Below are positions 18,431 through 27,660 of a DNA stretch of 64,000 nt, one piece after another. This stretch comes from Cellulomonas sp. WB94. Its GTDB lineage: Bacteria; Actinomycetota; Actinomycetes; Actinomycetales; Cellulomonadaceae. The stretch lies in contig NZ_QEES01000003.1 of the NCBI RefSeq assembly GCF_003115775.1, forward strand, positions 1 through 64,000, read 5' to 3'. The number at the start of each line of letters is the position of its first letter. The first letter of the stretch is position 1. The position numbers and the translations under genes were made by a program. A model generated the notes under the pieces. It saw only the letters and a list, made by a program, of their open reading frames with translations. It was not told the origin of the DNA and made no database searches.

Positions 18431-19450
18431 ATGCCCGACCAGATCCATCCCGCAGAACGGCTGCTCAACCTGGTCATCGCGCTCGTCAACACGTCGGCGC
18501 GCATGACGAAGGAGCAGATCCGTCGCAGCGTCGCCGGTTACGCCGACGCTGCCTCCGACGACGCCTTCGAGCGGATGTTCGAGCGCGACAAGGACACCTT
18601 GCGTGAGCTCGGCATCCCGATCCTCACGGTCACCGGCTCGGGCCACGGCGACGACATCGGCTACCGGATCGACCAGGAGGCGTACGCGCTGCCGCCCATC
18701 GACCTCACGGCGGCCGAGCTCGGGGTCCTGTCCCTCGCGGCGCAGTTCTGGCAGGACTCGTCGGCCCGCGCGGACACGTCGCGCGCCATCACCAAGCTAC
18801 GCGCCGTGGGGGCGGCACCCGAGGCGACCGACCTCGTCGCCGGCCTCGCTCCGCGCGTGAGCGCCGGCGGGGACGCGTTCGCGCCGCTGCTCGACGCGGT
18901 GCAGGCCCGTCAGGCAGTGACGTTCCGGTACCGCGCGGCGAGCAGCGGAGAGGTCCTGACGCGCGTCGTCGAACCCTGGAAGCTGCTCGCCCGACGCGGC
19001 GGGTGGTTCGTCGTCGGACGCGACCGCGACCGGCAGGCGCCGCGGTCGTTCCGGCTCAGCCGTATCGAGGGCAGGGTCCGCACGGTCGGCCCCGCCGACG
19101 CCTTCGGCGAGCCGGACGCCGCAGCGCTGGCCGACGTCCTGGCGTCGTGGAGCGCGGGGGAGTCGCGCGTCGCCACGCTCGCCGTGCGACCGGAGCGGGC
19201 CGAGGCCCTGCGAGCCCGGGCGGTGGACGCCGCCGACGAGCTCGACCTCACTGAACCGGGGCTCGCCCGGGTGTTCGCCGACCGCGACGTCGTGCACGTG
19301 CCGTTCACGTCCGCGTGGGAGCTCGCCGAGGAGGTCGTCGGCTACGGCGACGCCGTCGTCGTGCTGGCACCGCGCGCCGTGCGTGAGACGGTGCTCCGGC
19401 TGCTGCGCGTCGCCGCGACCCTCGACGAACACGGGGGGACGCATGGCTGA
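18431..19450 (+). CDS. pafB: WYL-domain transcriptional regulator PafB
   Basis: PafB pairs with PafC to activate the LexA/RecA-independent DNA-damage response in actinobacteria; the WYL domain is thought to sense a nucleic-acid signal. The 339-residue protein has an N-terminal winged HTH (ERLLNLVIALVNTSARMTKEQIR) and a WYL domain around residues 145-220 (VTFRYRAASSGEV, VVEPWKLLARRGGWFVVGRDRD), then a C-terminal extension. It overlaps pafC by eight bases. The proteasome accessory gene pafA and the proteasome genes are not in this window. Confidence 0.94.
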   Translation: MPDQIHPAERLLNLVIALVNTSARMTKEQIRRSVAGYADAASDDAFERMFERDKDTLRELGIPILTVTGSGHGDDIGYRIDQEAYALPPIDLTAAELGVLSLAAQFWQDSSARADTSRAITKLRAVGAAPEATDLVAGLAPRVSAGGDAFAPLLDAVQARQAVTFRYRAASSGEVLTRVVEPWKLLARRGGWFVVGRDRDRQAPRSFRLSRIEGRVRTVGPADAFGEPDAAALADVLASWSAGESRVATLAVRPERAEALRARAVDAADELDLTEPGLARVFADRDVVHVPFTSAWELAEEVVGYGDAVVVLAPRAVRETVLRLLRVAATLDEHGGTHG

Positions 19451-20423
19451 GCGGGCGAGCGACCGGCTGCTGCGCATGCTGGGGATGATCACCTACCTCG
19501 ACCGGCACGCCGGCGTCCCGGTCGAGCAGATCGCCGAGCACTTCGCCGTCACGCCCGGACAGGTGCTGAGCGACGTCGACACCCTGTGGATGACGGGGAC
19601 CCCCGGCTACTTCCCCCACGACCTCATCGACTTCGACGCCGCGTCGTACGAGCAGGGCGTCGTCCGGCTGACCGAGTCCCGCGGCATGACCCGACCGCTG
19701 CGCCTGGGCACGCGAGAGGCCGTGGTCCTCGTCGCAGCGCTGCGGGCCATGGCCGCCGCGCTCGGTCCGAGCCTCGACCCCGAACGCGCCCGGGTCCTCG
19801 GTTCGGCCCTCGAGAAGCTCACGGCCGCGACCGGTGAGGCCGCGGCGGCGGTCGACGTCCGGCTCGCGGTGGACGGTTCGCCGGCCGTCGTGGCAGCGAT
19901 CGGGACGGCCCTGCAGGCCGGCCACCGGCTGCGCCTGCGGTATGTCAACGCCGCGGACGTGACGAGCGAGCGCGACGTCGACCCGATCCGGCTCATCACG
20001 GACGACGAGCGCTCCTACCTGCTCGGCTGGTGCTACCGGGCCGGCGCCGAGCGGCTGTTCCGGCTCGACCGGGTCCTCGGTGCCGAGGTGCTCGACGACC
20101 TGGTCGACGCCGGTCACACCTCAGGTGCGCGCTCCGTCGAGTTCCACCCCGACCCGACCGGGGGCCTCGTCACGCTGCACCTGACGAGCCGCGGCCGCTG
20201 GGTTGCCGAGAGCGTCCCCGTGGAGGACGTGCGGAACCTGGCTGACGGCACCTTCGAGGTCGACCTCCGGGTCGTCGACCAGGCCTGGCTCCGCCACCTC
20301 CTGCTCCAGGCAGCCGGGGAGGTCCTCGAGGTCCGGCCCGCGTCCGTCGCGCACGACGTCGCCTCGGTCGCCCGCTCGGCCCTCGCCGCGTACGGCCCGT
20401 TCGCCGAGCCGGACCGCGGCTAG
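19443..20423 (+). CDS. pafC: WYL-domain transcriptional regulator PafC
   Basis: PafC is the partner of PafB. The 326-residue protein has the HTH DRLLRMLGMITYLDRHAGVPVEQIAEHFAV and a WYL domain (LRLRYVNAADVTSERDVDPIRLIT, SYLLGWCYRAGAERLFRLDRV). ATG 19443 is chosen because it lies within the pafB end and begins MAERASDRLLRM; an earlier in-frame start would extend into pafB. The TAG stop is also the start of the -10 of the next gene. Confidence 0.94.
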   Translation: MAERASDRLLRMLGMITYLDRHAGVPVEQIAEHFAVTPGQVLSDVDTLWMTGTPGYFPHDLIDFDAASYEQGVVRLTESRGMTRPLRLGTREAVVLVAALRAMAAALGPSLDPERARVLGSALEKLTAATGEAAAAVDVRLAVDGSPAVVAAIGTALQAGHRLRLRYVNAADVTSERDVDPIRLITDDERSYLLGWCYRAGAERLFRLDRVLGAEVLDDLVDAGHTSGARSVEFHPDPTGGLVTLHLTSRGRWVAESVPVEDVRNLADGTFEVDLRVVDQAWLRHLLLQAAGEVLEVRPASVAHDVASVARSALAAYGPFAEPDRG

Positions 20424-20426
20424 GCT
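20421..20426 (+). promoter_or_regulatory. -10 element built on the pafC stop codon
   Basis: TAGGCT starts with the pafC TAG and lies 6 nt before the ATG of the small membrane protein gene, the same layout as at fmt. Confidence 0.5.
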
Positions 20427-20432
20427 GCCCTG

Positions 20433-20756
20433 ATGCTCTGGTTCGCGGTGTGGACCGTCCTCGTGGTGGGGACGCTCCTCGGCGCGTTCTTCCTCGGGCG
20501 TGACCTGTGGCGCAAGGCAGGGGCGCTCCTGAGCGAGCTGGGCCGTGCGGCGGACGCGTTCGGTCGGCTCGCCGACGCGACGGAGCAGGCAGCGACCCCG
20601 GACGGCGTCCCGCCGATCCACGCCCAGCTGTTCGACGACCGCGCTGCGCTGCGGCTGCGGGTCGACGAGCTCCGTGCGGCCCGCCGCGAGCGTGCTGCGC
20701 TCCGGGCGGAGCGTCATGTCGCCACCTTCGCGCGGTGGCGCGCCTACAGTCGCTGA
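20433..20756 (+). CDS. Small single-pass membrane protein, unknown function
   Basis: The 107-residue product has one N-terminal membrane helix (WFAVWTVLVVGTLLGAFFLG) and a cytosolic tail rich in Arg, Ala and Leu that could form a coiled coil (LRVDELRAARRERAALRAE). I do not recognise the family. It sits between pafC and tatA, a conserved spot for a short hypothetical in Micrococcales. It may have its own leaderless promoter. Confidence 0.75.
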   Translation: MLWFAVWTVLVVGTLLGAFFLGRDLWRKAGALLSELGRAADAFGRLADATEQAATPDGVPPIHAQLFDDRAALRLRVDELRAARRERAALRAERHVATFARWRAYSR

Positions 20757-20799
20757 CCGCCTGACCCCGGAGCATTCGGGACCGTGCGCTGGACCCGGT

Positions 20800-20805
20800 T
20801 ACTAT
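20800..20805 (+). promoter_or_regulatory. Likely -10 element of the tatA-tatC transcript
   Basis: TACTAT sits 37 nt before the tatA ATG, leaving a leader of about 31 nt that contains the GGAGAG ribosome site. No good -35 is visible. Confidence 0.4.
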
Positions 20806-20842
20806 CTCCGCAGCACCAATCGATCCCGATGGAGAGACCGTC

Positions 20843-21133
20843 ATGAACGCACTGAAGCCGTGGCATGTCATCGTCCTGCTCGTCGTCGTCCTGCTCCTGT
20901 TCGGGGCGAAGCGGCTTCCGGACCTCGCCAAGAGCGTCGGTGAGTCCCTGAAGATCTTCAAGAGCGAGCTCAAGGACCTGACCGAGGACGACAAGCCGTC
21001 GACCCCGGCAACGCCGCCCGTCGCCACGCCGCCCGTTGTCACTCCTCCTGCTGCGGCTCCCGACACGGCACCGCCGGCTACGTTGCCGCCGCCGTACGAG
21101 GGCTTCGACGGCAGCACCCCGCCACGCACCTGA
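20843..21133 (+). CDS. tatA: Twin-arginine translocase subunit TatA
   Basis: TatA forms the protein-conducting part of the Tat export system for folded proteins. The 96-residue protein has a short N-terminal membrane helix (HVIVLLVVVLLLFGAKRLP) with the FGxxxLP hinge, the amphipathic helix PDLAKSVGESLKIFKSEL, and a proline/threonine-rich tail. ATG 20843 has GGAGAG six bases upstream. tatC begins six bases after the stop. Confidence 0.96.
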   Translation: MNALKPWHVIVLLVVVLLLFGAKRLPDLAKSVGESLKIFKSELKDLTEDDKPSTPATPPVATPPVVTPPAAAPDTAPPATLPPPYEGFDGSTPPRT

Positions 21134-21139
21134 TCTCCG

Positions 21140-21952
21140 GTGCCACCCCAGAGCCGTCGAGGAGATCTCGACGGTCGGATGCCGTTGCGGGAGCACCTGC
21201 GCGAGCTGCGCAAGCGGCTGTTCCTCGCTGCGTGCGGCCTGGCCGTCGGCGCGGTCCTTGGGTGGATCCTGTACGACCCGGTCTTCAAGGCGCTGCAGCA
21301 GCCTCTCCTTGACACTGCCGCCCATCGCGACGGCTTCATCTCGGTGAACTTCTCGGGTCTCGCGACGGCCTTCGACATGAAGATCAAGGTCTCGCTCTTC
21401 CTCGGGATGATCGTGACGAGCCCGTGGTGGCTCTACCAGCTGTGGGCGTTCATCACCCCGGGCCTGACGCGGCGTGAGCGGACCTACGCGATCGGGTTCC
21501 TCGGCGCCGCGGTGCCGCTCTTCCTCGCCGGCTCGTGGCTCGCCTGGTGGACGTTGCCGACGGCCGTCCGGGTGCTCACGGACTTCACCCCCGAAGGCGC
21601 CGCCAACCTGATCGACGCCCAGGTGTACCTGAGCTTCGTGATGCGGTTCGTCATCGCGTTCGGCCTGGCGTTCGTGCTGCCCGTCGTGATGGTCGCGGTG
21701 AACTTCGCCGGCCTGGTCCGAGCCAGCTCGTGGGCCAAGGGATGGCGCTGGGCAGTCCTGCTCTCGTTCGTGTTCGCGGCGGTGATGACGCCGACCCCCG
21801 ACGCAATCACGATGATCGCCATGGCACTGCCCATCGTCGTGCTGTACTTCGCGGCGCTGGGTGTCTGCTTCATCCACGACCGGCGGACCGACAAGAAGCG
21901 CGTCGCCGACGGACTGCCCCGGCTCGACGGCACACGACCGGACGGCGGATGA
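21140..21952 (+). CDS. tatC: Sec-independent protein translocase subunit TatC
   Basis: TatC recognises twin-arginine signal peptides. The 270-residue protein has six predicted membrane segments. It carries the cytosolic N-terminal motif PLREHLRELRKRLF, FSGLATAFDMKIKVSLFLG and the conserved stretch VMTPTPDAITMIAMALP in the late helices. GTG 21140 is the start; MPLREHL at residue 14 is the alternative family-like start. Its stop overlaps the next gene as ATGA. Confidence 0.96.
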   Translation: MPPQSRRGDLDGRMPLREHLRELRKRLFLAACGLAVGAVLGWILYDPVFKALQQPLLDTAAHRDGFISVNFSGLATAFDMKIKVSLFLGMIVTSPWWLYQLWAFITPGLTRRERTYAIGFLGAAVPLFLAGSWLAWWTLPTAVRVLTDFTPEGAANLIDAQVYLSFVMRFVIAFGLAFVLPVVMVAVNFAGLVRASSWAKGWRWAVLLSFVFAAVMTPTPDAITMIAMALPIVVLYFAALGVCFIHDRRTDKKRVADGLPRLDGTRPDGG

Positions 21953-22866
21953 CGACGACTCTGGGGGTCGTCGTCAACCCGACGGCGGACCGCGGTCACG
22001 GCCGCCGAGCGGGCGCGCACGCGATCGAGACGCTCCGGCGCCGCGGTCACACGGTCGAGGACCTCTCGGCGCCTGACCTCGAGGCGGCCACCGCGCGGGC
22101 CCGGCACGCGGCGGTCGACGGCCTGGACGCGCTGGTGGTCGTCGGCGGCGACGGCATGGTCCACCTCGGGGCGAACGTCGTCGCGGACACGGGCCTGCCG
22201 CTCGGGATCGTCGCGGCGGGGACGGGCAACGACCTGCCTCGCGCCCTGGGGCTCCCGCTCGGCGACATCGACGCCGCGGTGACCGCGATCGAGCACGGCC
22301 TGACGCACGGGCCGCGCGCCATCGACGCCGTGAGCGTCCGCCCCCCGCTCCACTCGGCGCACGAGTGGTACCTGGGCGTTCTCTCCTGCGGGATCGACGC
22401 GGCGATCAATGCCCGGGCGAACGCCCTGACCTGGCCGCGCGGCGGTGCCCGCTACGTGCGGGCGCTCGGCACCGAGCTCGGCCGGTTCCGCCCGTACGGC
22501 TACCGACTGACCCTCGACGACCTGGTGTGGGAGTCCGCCGGGACGCTCGTCGCCGTCGCGAACACGCCGTGGTTCGGTGGCGGCATGAAGATCGCCCCGG
22601 ACGCGCTCCCGGACGACGGCCTGCTCGACGTCGTCGTGGCCGGACCGTTCACGAAGCGTGGTGTCGTCCAGATCTTCCCGAGCATCTACTCCGGACGCCA
22701 CGTCCACCACCCGGCCGTCCAGGTGTTCCGGTCCCGGACGGTCCTGATCGAGCCGGTCGGAGCGCTCGGGGGCACACCTCCGGATGCGTTCGCCGACGGG
22801 GAGCGGCTCGGCCCGGTCCCGCTGCTCGCCCAGGTGCACCCGGGCGCCGTCCACGTGCTCGCCTGA
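21949..22866 (+). CDS. Diacylglycerol kinase-family lipid kinase
   Basis: The 305-residue enzyme belongs to the DagK/sphingosine kinase-like family that phosphorylates diacylglycerol or a related lipid, recycling it into phospholipid synthesis. Conserved motifs are VVVNPTADRGHG, LVVVGGDGMVHLGAN and GIVAAGTGNDLPRALGLP in the N-terminal catalytic domain. The C-terminal beta sandwich contains NTPWFGGGMKIAPDALPDDGLLDV. It overlaps tatC by ATGA. The exact lipid is unknown; a NAD kinase is excluded by the C-terminal domain. Confidence 0.9.
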   Translation: MTTTLGVVVNPTADRGHGRRAGAHAIETLRRRGHTVEDLSAPDLEAATARARHAAVDGLDALVVVGGDGMVHLGANVVADTGLPLGIVAAGTGNDLPRALGLPLGDIDAAVTAIEHGLTHGPRAIDAVSVRPPLHSAHEWYLGVLSCGIDAAINARANALTWPRGGARYVRALGTELGRFRPYGYRLTLDDLVWESAGTLVAVANTPWFGGGMKIAPDALPDDGLLDVVVAGPFTKRGVVQIFPSIYSGRHVHHPAVQVFRSRTVLIEPVGALGGTPPDAFADGERLGPVPLLAQVHPGAVHVLA

Positions 22867-22890
22867 CGGCCCTGCGTGCGCCCGGTCACC

Positions 22891-22896
22891 TAGGGT
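22891..22896 (+). promoter_or_regulatory. -10 element for leaderless helY
   Basis: TAGGGT lies 7 nt before GTG 22904, which supports this GTG over the one at 22895. Confidence 0.5.
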
Positions 22897-22903
22897 GAAG
22901 GAC

Positions 22904-25770
22904 GTGGCACCCACGACGAGCAGGCAAGCACCGGACCCCGCCCAAGGGTCACCTGCGGAGCGGTACGCCAGCTCTCGGCGACGCGAGTCGGCCGCCCGCA
23001 CCGAGCTGGCGACGTTCCGCGCGAGCCTGGAGTTCGAGCTCGACGAGTTCCAAGTCGAGGCGTGCGAGGCGGTCGAGCGCGGCAGCGGGGTGCTGGTCGC
23101 AGCGCCGACCGGAGCCGGCAAGACCGTCGTCGGCGAGTTCGCCGTCCACCTGGCGCTCGCGACGGGGCGCAAGGCGTTCTACACCACGCCGATCAAGGCG
23201 CTCTCGAACCAGAAGTACGGCGACCTCGTCCGTCGCCACGGTGCACCGAACGTCGGGCTGCTCACGGGGGACACGACCGTCAACGGCGAGGCCCCGTCGT
23301 CGTCATGACGACCGAGGTGCTGCGCAACATGCTCTACGCGGGCTCGCCGACGCTCGACGGTCTCGGGTTCGTCGTCATGGACGAGGTGCACTACCTCGCT
23401 GACCGGTACCGCGGCCCCGTCTGGGAGGAGGTCATCCTTCACCTGGCCGACGACGTCCAGCTCGTGTCGTTGTCCGCGACGGTGTCCAACGCCGAGGAGT
23501 TCGGCGACTGGCTGACGATGGTGCGCGGCGACACCGCCGTCGTCGTCAGCGAGCACCGCCCGGTGCCCCTGAGCCAGCACGTGCTCGTCCGCGGCGGGCT
23601 CCACGACCTGTACGCCGGTCCGGTCGACCCGACCGACCCGGGCGTGCACCCGCCGATCAACCCTGAGGTCGCGCACCTGCTGCACCGGGTCGAGCGCGAG
23701 GAGGGGCCGCTGCACCGTGGCCGGCGCGGTGGTGGGGAACACGGGGCGCGCGGTCACGGCCGCGGGCCTGGGCCCGGCCTCGGCCGACCCACCCCGCGGT
23801 TCGCCGTCGTCGACCTGCTCGAGGACGCCGAGCTGCTGCCCGCGATCTTCTTCATCTTCTCGCGCGTCGGCTGCGAGGCCGCCGTCTCGCAGTGCCTCGC
23901 GGCGGGGGTGCGCCTCACGACACCGGCCCAGGAGGCCGAGATCCGGCACACCGTCGAGGAGCGGTGCGCGACGATCCCGCACGAGGACCTCGACGTCCTC
24001 GGGTACTGGGCCTTCGTCGAGGCGCTCGCGCGCGGCGTCGCGGCCCATCACGCCGGGATGCTCCCGCTCTTCAAGGAGACCGTCGAGGACCTCTTCGCCC
24101 GCGGGCTCGTGCGGGCCGTCTTCGCGACCGAGACGCTCGCGCTGGGGATCAACATGCCCGCGCGGTCCGTGGTCCTCGAAAAGCTCGTCAAGTGGGACGG
24201 GTCGGCGCACGTCGACATCACCCCGGGGGAGTACACGCAGCTGACCGGGCGCGCGGGACGGCGCGGGATCGACATCGAGGGCCACGCGGTCGTGGTCGCC
24301 CACCCCGGGCTGGACCCGGTCGCGCTCGCCGGGCTCGCCTCCAAGCGCTTGTACCCGCTCCGGTCGAGCTTCCGCCCGACCTACAACATGGCCGTGAACC
24401 TCGTCGCCCAGGTCGGCCGGGACCGGGCACGCGAGGTCCTCGAGACGTCGTTCGCGCAGTTCCAGGCCGACCGCGGCGTCGTCGGGCTGGCGCGCCAGGC
24501 GCAGGGCCATGCCGAGGCGCTCGACGGGTACGCCAAGGCGATGCAGTGCCACCTCGGCGACTTCGCCGAGTACGCCGGCCTGCGCCGCGCGATCACCGAC
24601 CGTGAGCGCGAGCTGACCCGGCAGGCATCGGCGGCGCGGGCCGCCGAGGTCGCGCGGTCGCTGGAGGGTCTCCGGGTCGGTGACGTGCTCGAGCTGCCCG
24701 CCGGGCGCCGGCCCGCGCACGCCGTCGTCCTCGACCCCGGCACGCCCGGCGGCTTCGAGGGGCCTCGGCCGACGGTCCTGACGACCGACCGGCAGATCCG
24801 GCGCCTGGCGGTCGCCGATGTGGGGACCGGTGCTCGCACCGTCGGCTACCTGCGGGTCCCTCGGGGCTTCAACTCCCGCGTCGCAGCAGCGCGCCGCGAC
24901 CTCGCCGCGGCGCTGCGTGCCTCCGTGCCCGACGGCGGCCACCACGGTGCCGCACCCGTCCGAGGCTCCGGACGGCGTGCGAACCGCCGCGCGAGCTCGG
25001 CCGATGACGCGGTGCTGACCGACCTGCGCCGCCGCCTGCGTGCCCACCCGTGCCACGGCTGCCCCGATCGCGAGGAGCACGCCCGGTGGGCCGAGCGGTG
25101 GGCCCGGTTGCGCACCGAGCACGACGCGCTCGTGCACCGCATCGAGGGCCGGACGGGCTCGATCGCGAAGGTGTTCGACCGGATCTGCGACGTGCTGCAG
25201 CAGCTCGGCTACCTCGTCGTCCCCGAGGGGCCGGGCGAGGCGCGCGACCGGATGGTCGTGACCGCAGAGGGTCAGTGGCTACGCCGCCTGTATGCCGAGA
25301 ACGACCTTCTGCTCGCGGAGTGCCTGCGGCGCGGCGCCTGGGACGATCTGGACGCGCCGGCCCTCGCCGCGGCCGTCTCGACCCTCGTGTACTCCTCGCG
25401 GCGCGACGACCGGGAGTCGGAACCGGCGGTGCCCGGTGGACCGCAGGGCAAGCTCGGTCGGGCCCTCGAGCAGACGGTGCGCATCTGGTCGGAGCTCGAG
25501 GACTTCGAGGCCGCGCACCGGCTCGAGGCGACCGTCCCGCTCGACCTGGGGCTCGTCCAGTCCGTGCACCGCTGGGCCGCGGGCCGCAGCCTCGACGCCG
25601 TGCTGCGGGGCAGCGACCTCGCGGCCGGGGACTTCGTGCGGTGGTGCAAGCAGGTCATCGACCTGCTCGACCAGCTGTCGCAGGCGGCACCCGACCCGAC
25701 CCTCGCGCACACGGCCCACCAGGCCGTCTCGGCGCTCCGCCGGGGGGTCGTCGCGTACTCGTCCTTGTGA
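22904..25770 (+). CDS. helY: Ski2/Mtr4-like DEVH-box helicase HelY, with a one-base frameshift
   Basis: HelY is a large superfamily 2 helicase thought to act on RNA. Motifs run in order: APTGAGKTVVGEFAVHLA (Walker A), TTPIKALSNQKY, MDEVHYLADRYRG (DEVH), SLSATVSNAEEFG, FIFSRVGCEAA, HHAGMLPLFKE, ATETLALGINMPAR and QLTGRAGRRGID. The DSHCT-type C-terminal region follows. At 23292-23296 (CCCCG, residue about 130) the first frame runs into a stop at 23308. The next motif MTTEVLRNMLYAG continues in the -1 frame to 25770, so one base is missing. GTG 22904 is chosen; 22895 is possible. Gene order pafBC-tatAC-kinase-helY matches mycobacteria. Confidence 0.92.
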
Positions 25771-25810
25771 CCGTACGGCGGCTCGACGGGTGGGCGCGTT
25801 CCGTCGTCAT

Positions 25811-25816
25811 TAGGGT
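25811..25816 (+). promoter_or_regulatory. -10 element for a leaderless amidohydrolase transcript
   Basis: TAGGGT lies 8 nt before GTG 25825. It overlaps a TTG at 25816 that would otherwise be read as the start. Confidence 0.45.
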
Positions 25817-25824
25817 TGTCCGAT

Positions 25825-27477
25825 GTGACCTCAACCCTGTACCGCCGCGGCGTCATCCACTCGGCTGCCGACCCGTTCGCGGAGGCGATCCTCGTCGACG
25901 GTGCCACGATCGCCTGGATCGGCGCCGACGACACGGCTGACGGCCTGGCGGCCCGGGCGGACGAGGTGGTCGACCTCGACGGCGCTCTCGTAGCCCCCGG
26001 CTTCGTCGATGCGCACGCGCACGTCCTCGCAACCGGTCTCGCGATCGAGGGACTCGACCTCTCGCCCGGTGCGGCCGGCGGGTCGCTCACCGACGTCCTG
26101 GCATCCGTCCACCGTGCGGCCGAGGACGCCCGTCACGGATCGCCCGACGCGTTGGCGCAGCCGCTGCTCGGGTTCGGCTGGGACGACCACGGGTGGGCGG
26201 AGGGCCGGGCGCCCTCGGTCGACGACCTGGACCGAGCCGGCGGCGGGGCGCCGGTGTACCTGGCTCGCGCGGACGCCCACTCGGGCGTCGTGTCGTCATC
26301 GTTCGCGGAGGTCGCCGGACTGCGTGGCCTGGCCGGCTGGCACGACGACGGACGGGTCGACGGCGCGGCCCATGCGCGGGCGCGCGAGGTTGCGCGTGAC
26401 GTCCCCACGGGTCGTCGCGACGAGCTCTACCGCCTCGCGCTGCGGTCGGCTGCCGCGGCGGGCGTCGTCTCGCTGCACGAGCACAGCACGCCGTCGACCG
26501 ACACCCGCGACGGTCTCGCTGCGCTGCTGGCGATGACGGCCGATGCCGAGAGCGGTCTGACGCACGTCGTCGGGTACCGCGGCGAGGCGTGCGTCACGAG
26601 CGACGACGCGCACGAGATCATGGCAGCGATCCCCGGCCTCGCCGGCATCGGGGGCGACCTCCTCGTCGACGGCTCGTTGGGCTCGCACTCGGCCGCGCTC
26701 CGCGCACCGTACGTCGATGTGCCCGGCGGAGACCGCGGGACGCTGTTCCTGAGCGCCGAGCAGATCTGCAACCACGTGGCGGCTGTCACGCGCGCCGGGG
26801 TCCAGGCCGGGTTCCACGTGATCGGCGACCGCGCGATGGACGAGTTCATGCTCGGGCTCCGGGCCGCCGTGGACGTCGAGGGCATCGACGCGATCCGCGG
26901 TGCGGGTCACCGGCTCGAGCACGCCGAGATGATCGATGCCATGACCTTGGCCGGTCTCGTCCTGCTGGGGGTGCACCTGAGCATGCAGCCGGCGTTCGAC
27001 GCGGCCTGGGGTGGCCCGGACGGGATGTACGCGGCCCGCCTGGGCGCCGGTCGCGCGGCCTCGCTCAACCCGTTCGCGGACGTCGCCGCAGCCGGCATCC
27101 CCGTCGCGTTCGGCTCGGACTCGCCCGTCACCCGCATCGACCCCTGGGCCGCGGTCCGGGCCGCGGTCGGTCACCACCAGCGCGACCAGCGGATCTCCGC
27201 GCGCGCAGCCTTCCGGGCGCACACCCGCGGGGGCTGGCGCGCCGCCCATCTCGACCACACGGGCGCCGGCGAGCTCCGGGTCGGCGCCCCGGCGCACCTC
27301 GCCGTGTGGCGGGCCGAGAACCTCGCCGTGCAGGGCGCCGGTCGCGCCACCTCGGGGTGGAGCACCGATGCGCGGGCTGGGACCCCCCTCCTTCCGGACC
27401 TGGATCCGCAGGCCGCCACCCCCGTCTGCGTGCGCACGGTGCGGGCCGGTGTCGTCCTGCACGACGAGCTCGGCTGA
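25825..27477 (+). CDS. YtcJ-like amidohydrolase
   Basis: This 550-residue metal-dependent hydrolase belongs to the amidohydrolase_3 family; the substrate is unknown. The metal site begins VAPGFVDAHAHVLATG. Further conserved parts are LLGFGWDDHGWAEG, VSLHEHST, FHVIGDRAMDEFM, HRLEHAEMI and VAFGSDSPVTRIDPW, the last carrying the catalytic Asp. GTG 25825 fits a leaderless start and gives VTSTLYRRGVIHSA. It ends before a 391-bp non-coding stretch. Confidence 0.88.
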   Translation: MTSTLYRRGVIHSAADPFAEAILVDGATIAWIGADDTADGLAARADEVVDLDGALVAPGFVDAHAHVLATGLAIEGLDLSPGAAGGSLTDVLASVHRAAEDARHGSPDALAQPLLGFGWDDHGWAEGRAPSVDDLDRAGGGAPVYLARADAHSGVVSSSFAEVAGLRGLAGWHDDGRVDGAAHARAREVARDVPTGRRDELYRLALRSAAAAGVVSLHEHSTPSTDTRDGLAALLAMTADAESGLTHVVGYRGEACVTSDDAHEIMAAIPGLAGIGGDLLVDGSLGSHSAALRAPYVDVPGGDRGTLFLSAEQICNHVAAVTRAGVQAGFHVIGDRAMDEFMLGLRAAVDVEGIDAIRGAGHRLEHAEMIDAMTLAGLVLLGVHLSMQPAFDAAWGGPDGMYAARLGAGRAASLNPFADVAAAGIPVAFGSDSPVTRIDPWAAVRAAVGHHQRDQRISARAAFRAHTRGGWRAAHLDHTGAGELRVGAPAHLAVWRAENLAVQGAGRATSGWSTDARAGTPLLPDLDPQAATPVCVRTVRAGVVLHDELG

Positions 27478-27626
27478 CGCCCGTCGCACGAAGTTCACTC
27501 GAACGGGTGGGTCACTCGGCGCGGCGCCGACACGCCGCACGACACGCCGCGGCGATTCGTGCGAACCGGGAGCAACCACCGGAGTGGTGACCTGCACGTA
27601 CTCGTGTGACCTGCGTCGATGGCCGC

Positions 27627-27654
27627 TTGACACTCTCTGCCGACCCGGTAGGTT
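27627..27654 (+). promoter_or_regulatory. Strong vegetative promoter in the gap before lnt
   Basis: A consensus TTGACA (27627-27632) and TAGGTT (27649-27654) are spaced 16 bp. Transcription should start near 27661, more than 200 bp before lnt, so it serves an untranslated RNA or a long leader. Confidence 0.7.
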
Positions 27655-27660
27655 CACTGA

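Noticed and set aside
1269-23297. Programmed -1 frameshifting in pyrF, coaBC and helY
   Set aside because: The three sites do not share a slippery heptamer. In coaBC and helY the tRNAs could not re-pair in the new frame, and no downstream structure is common to them. A missing base is simpler.
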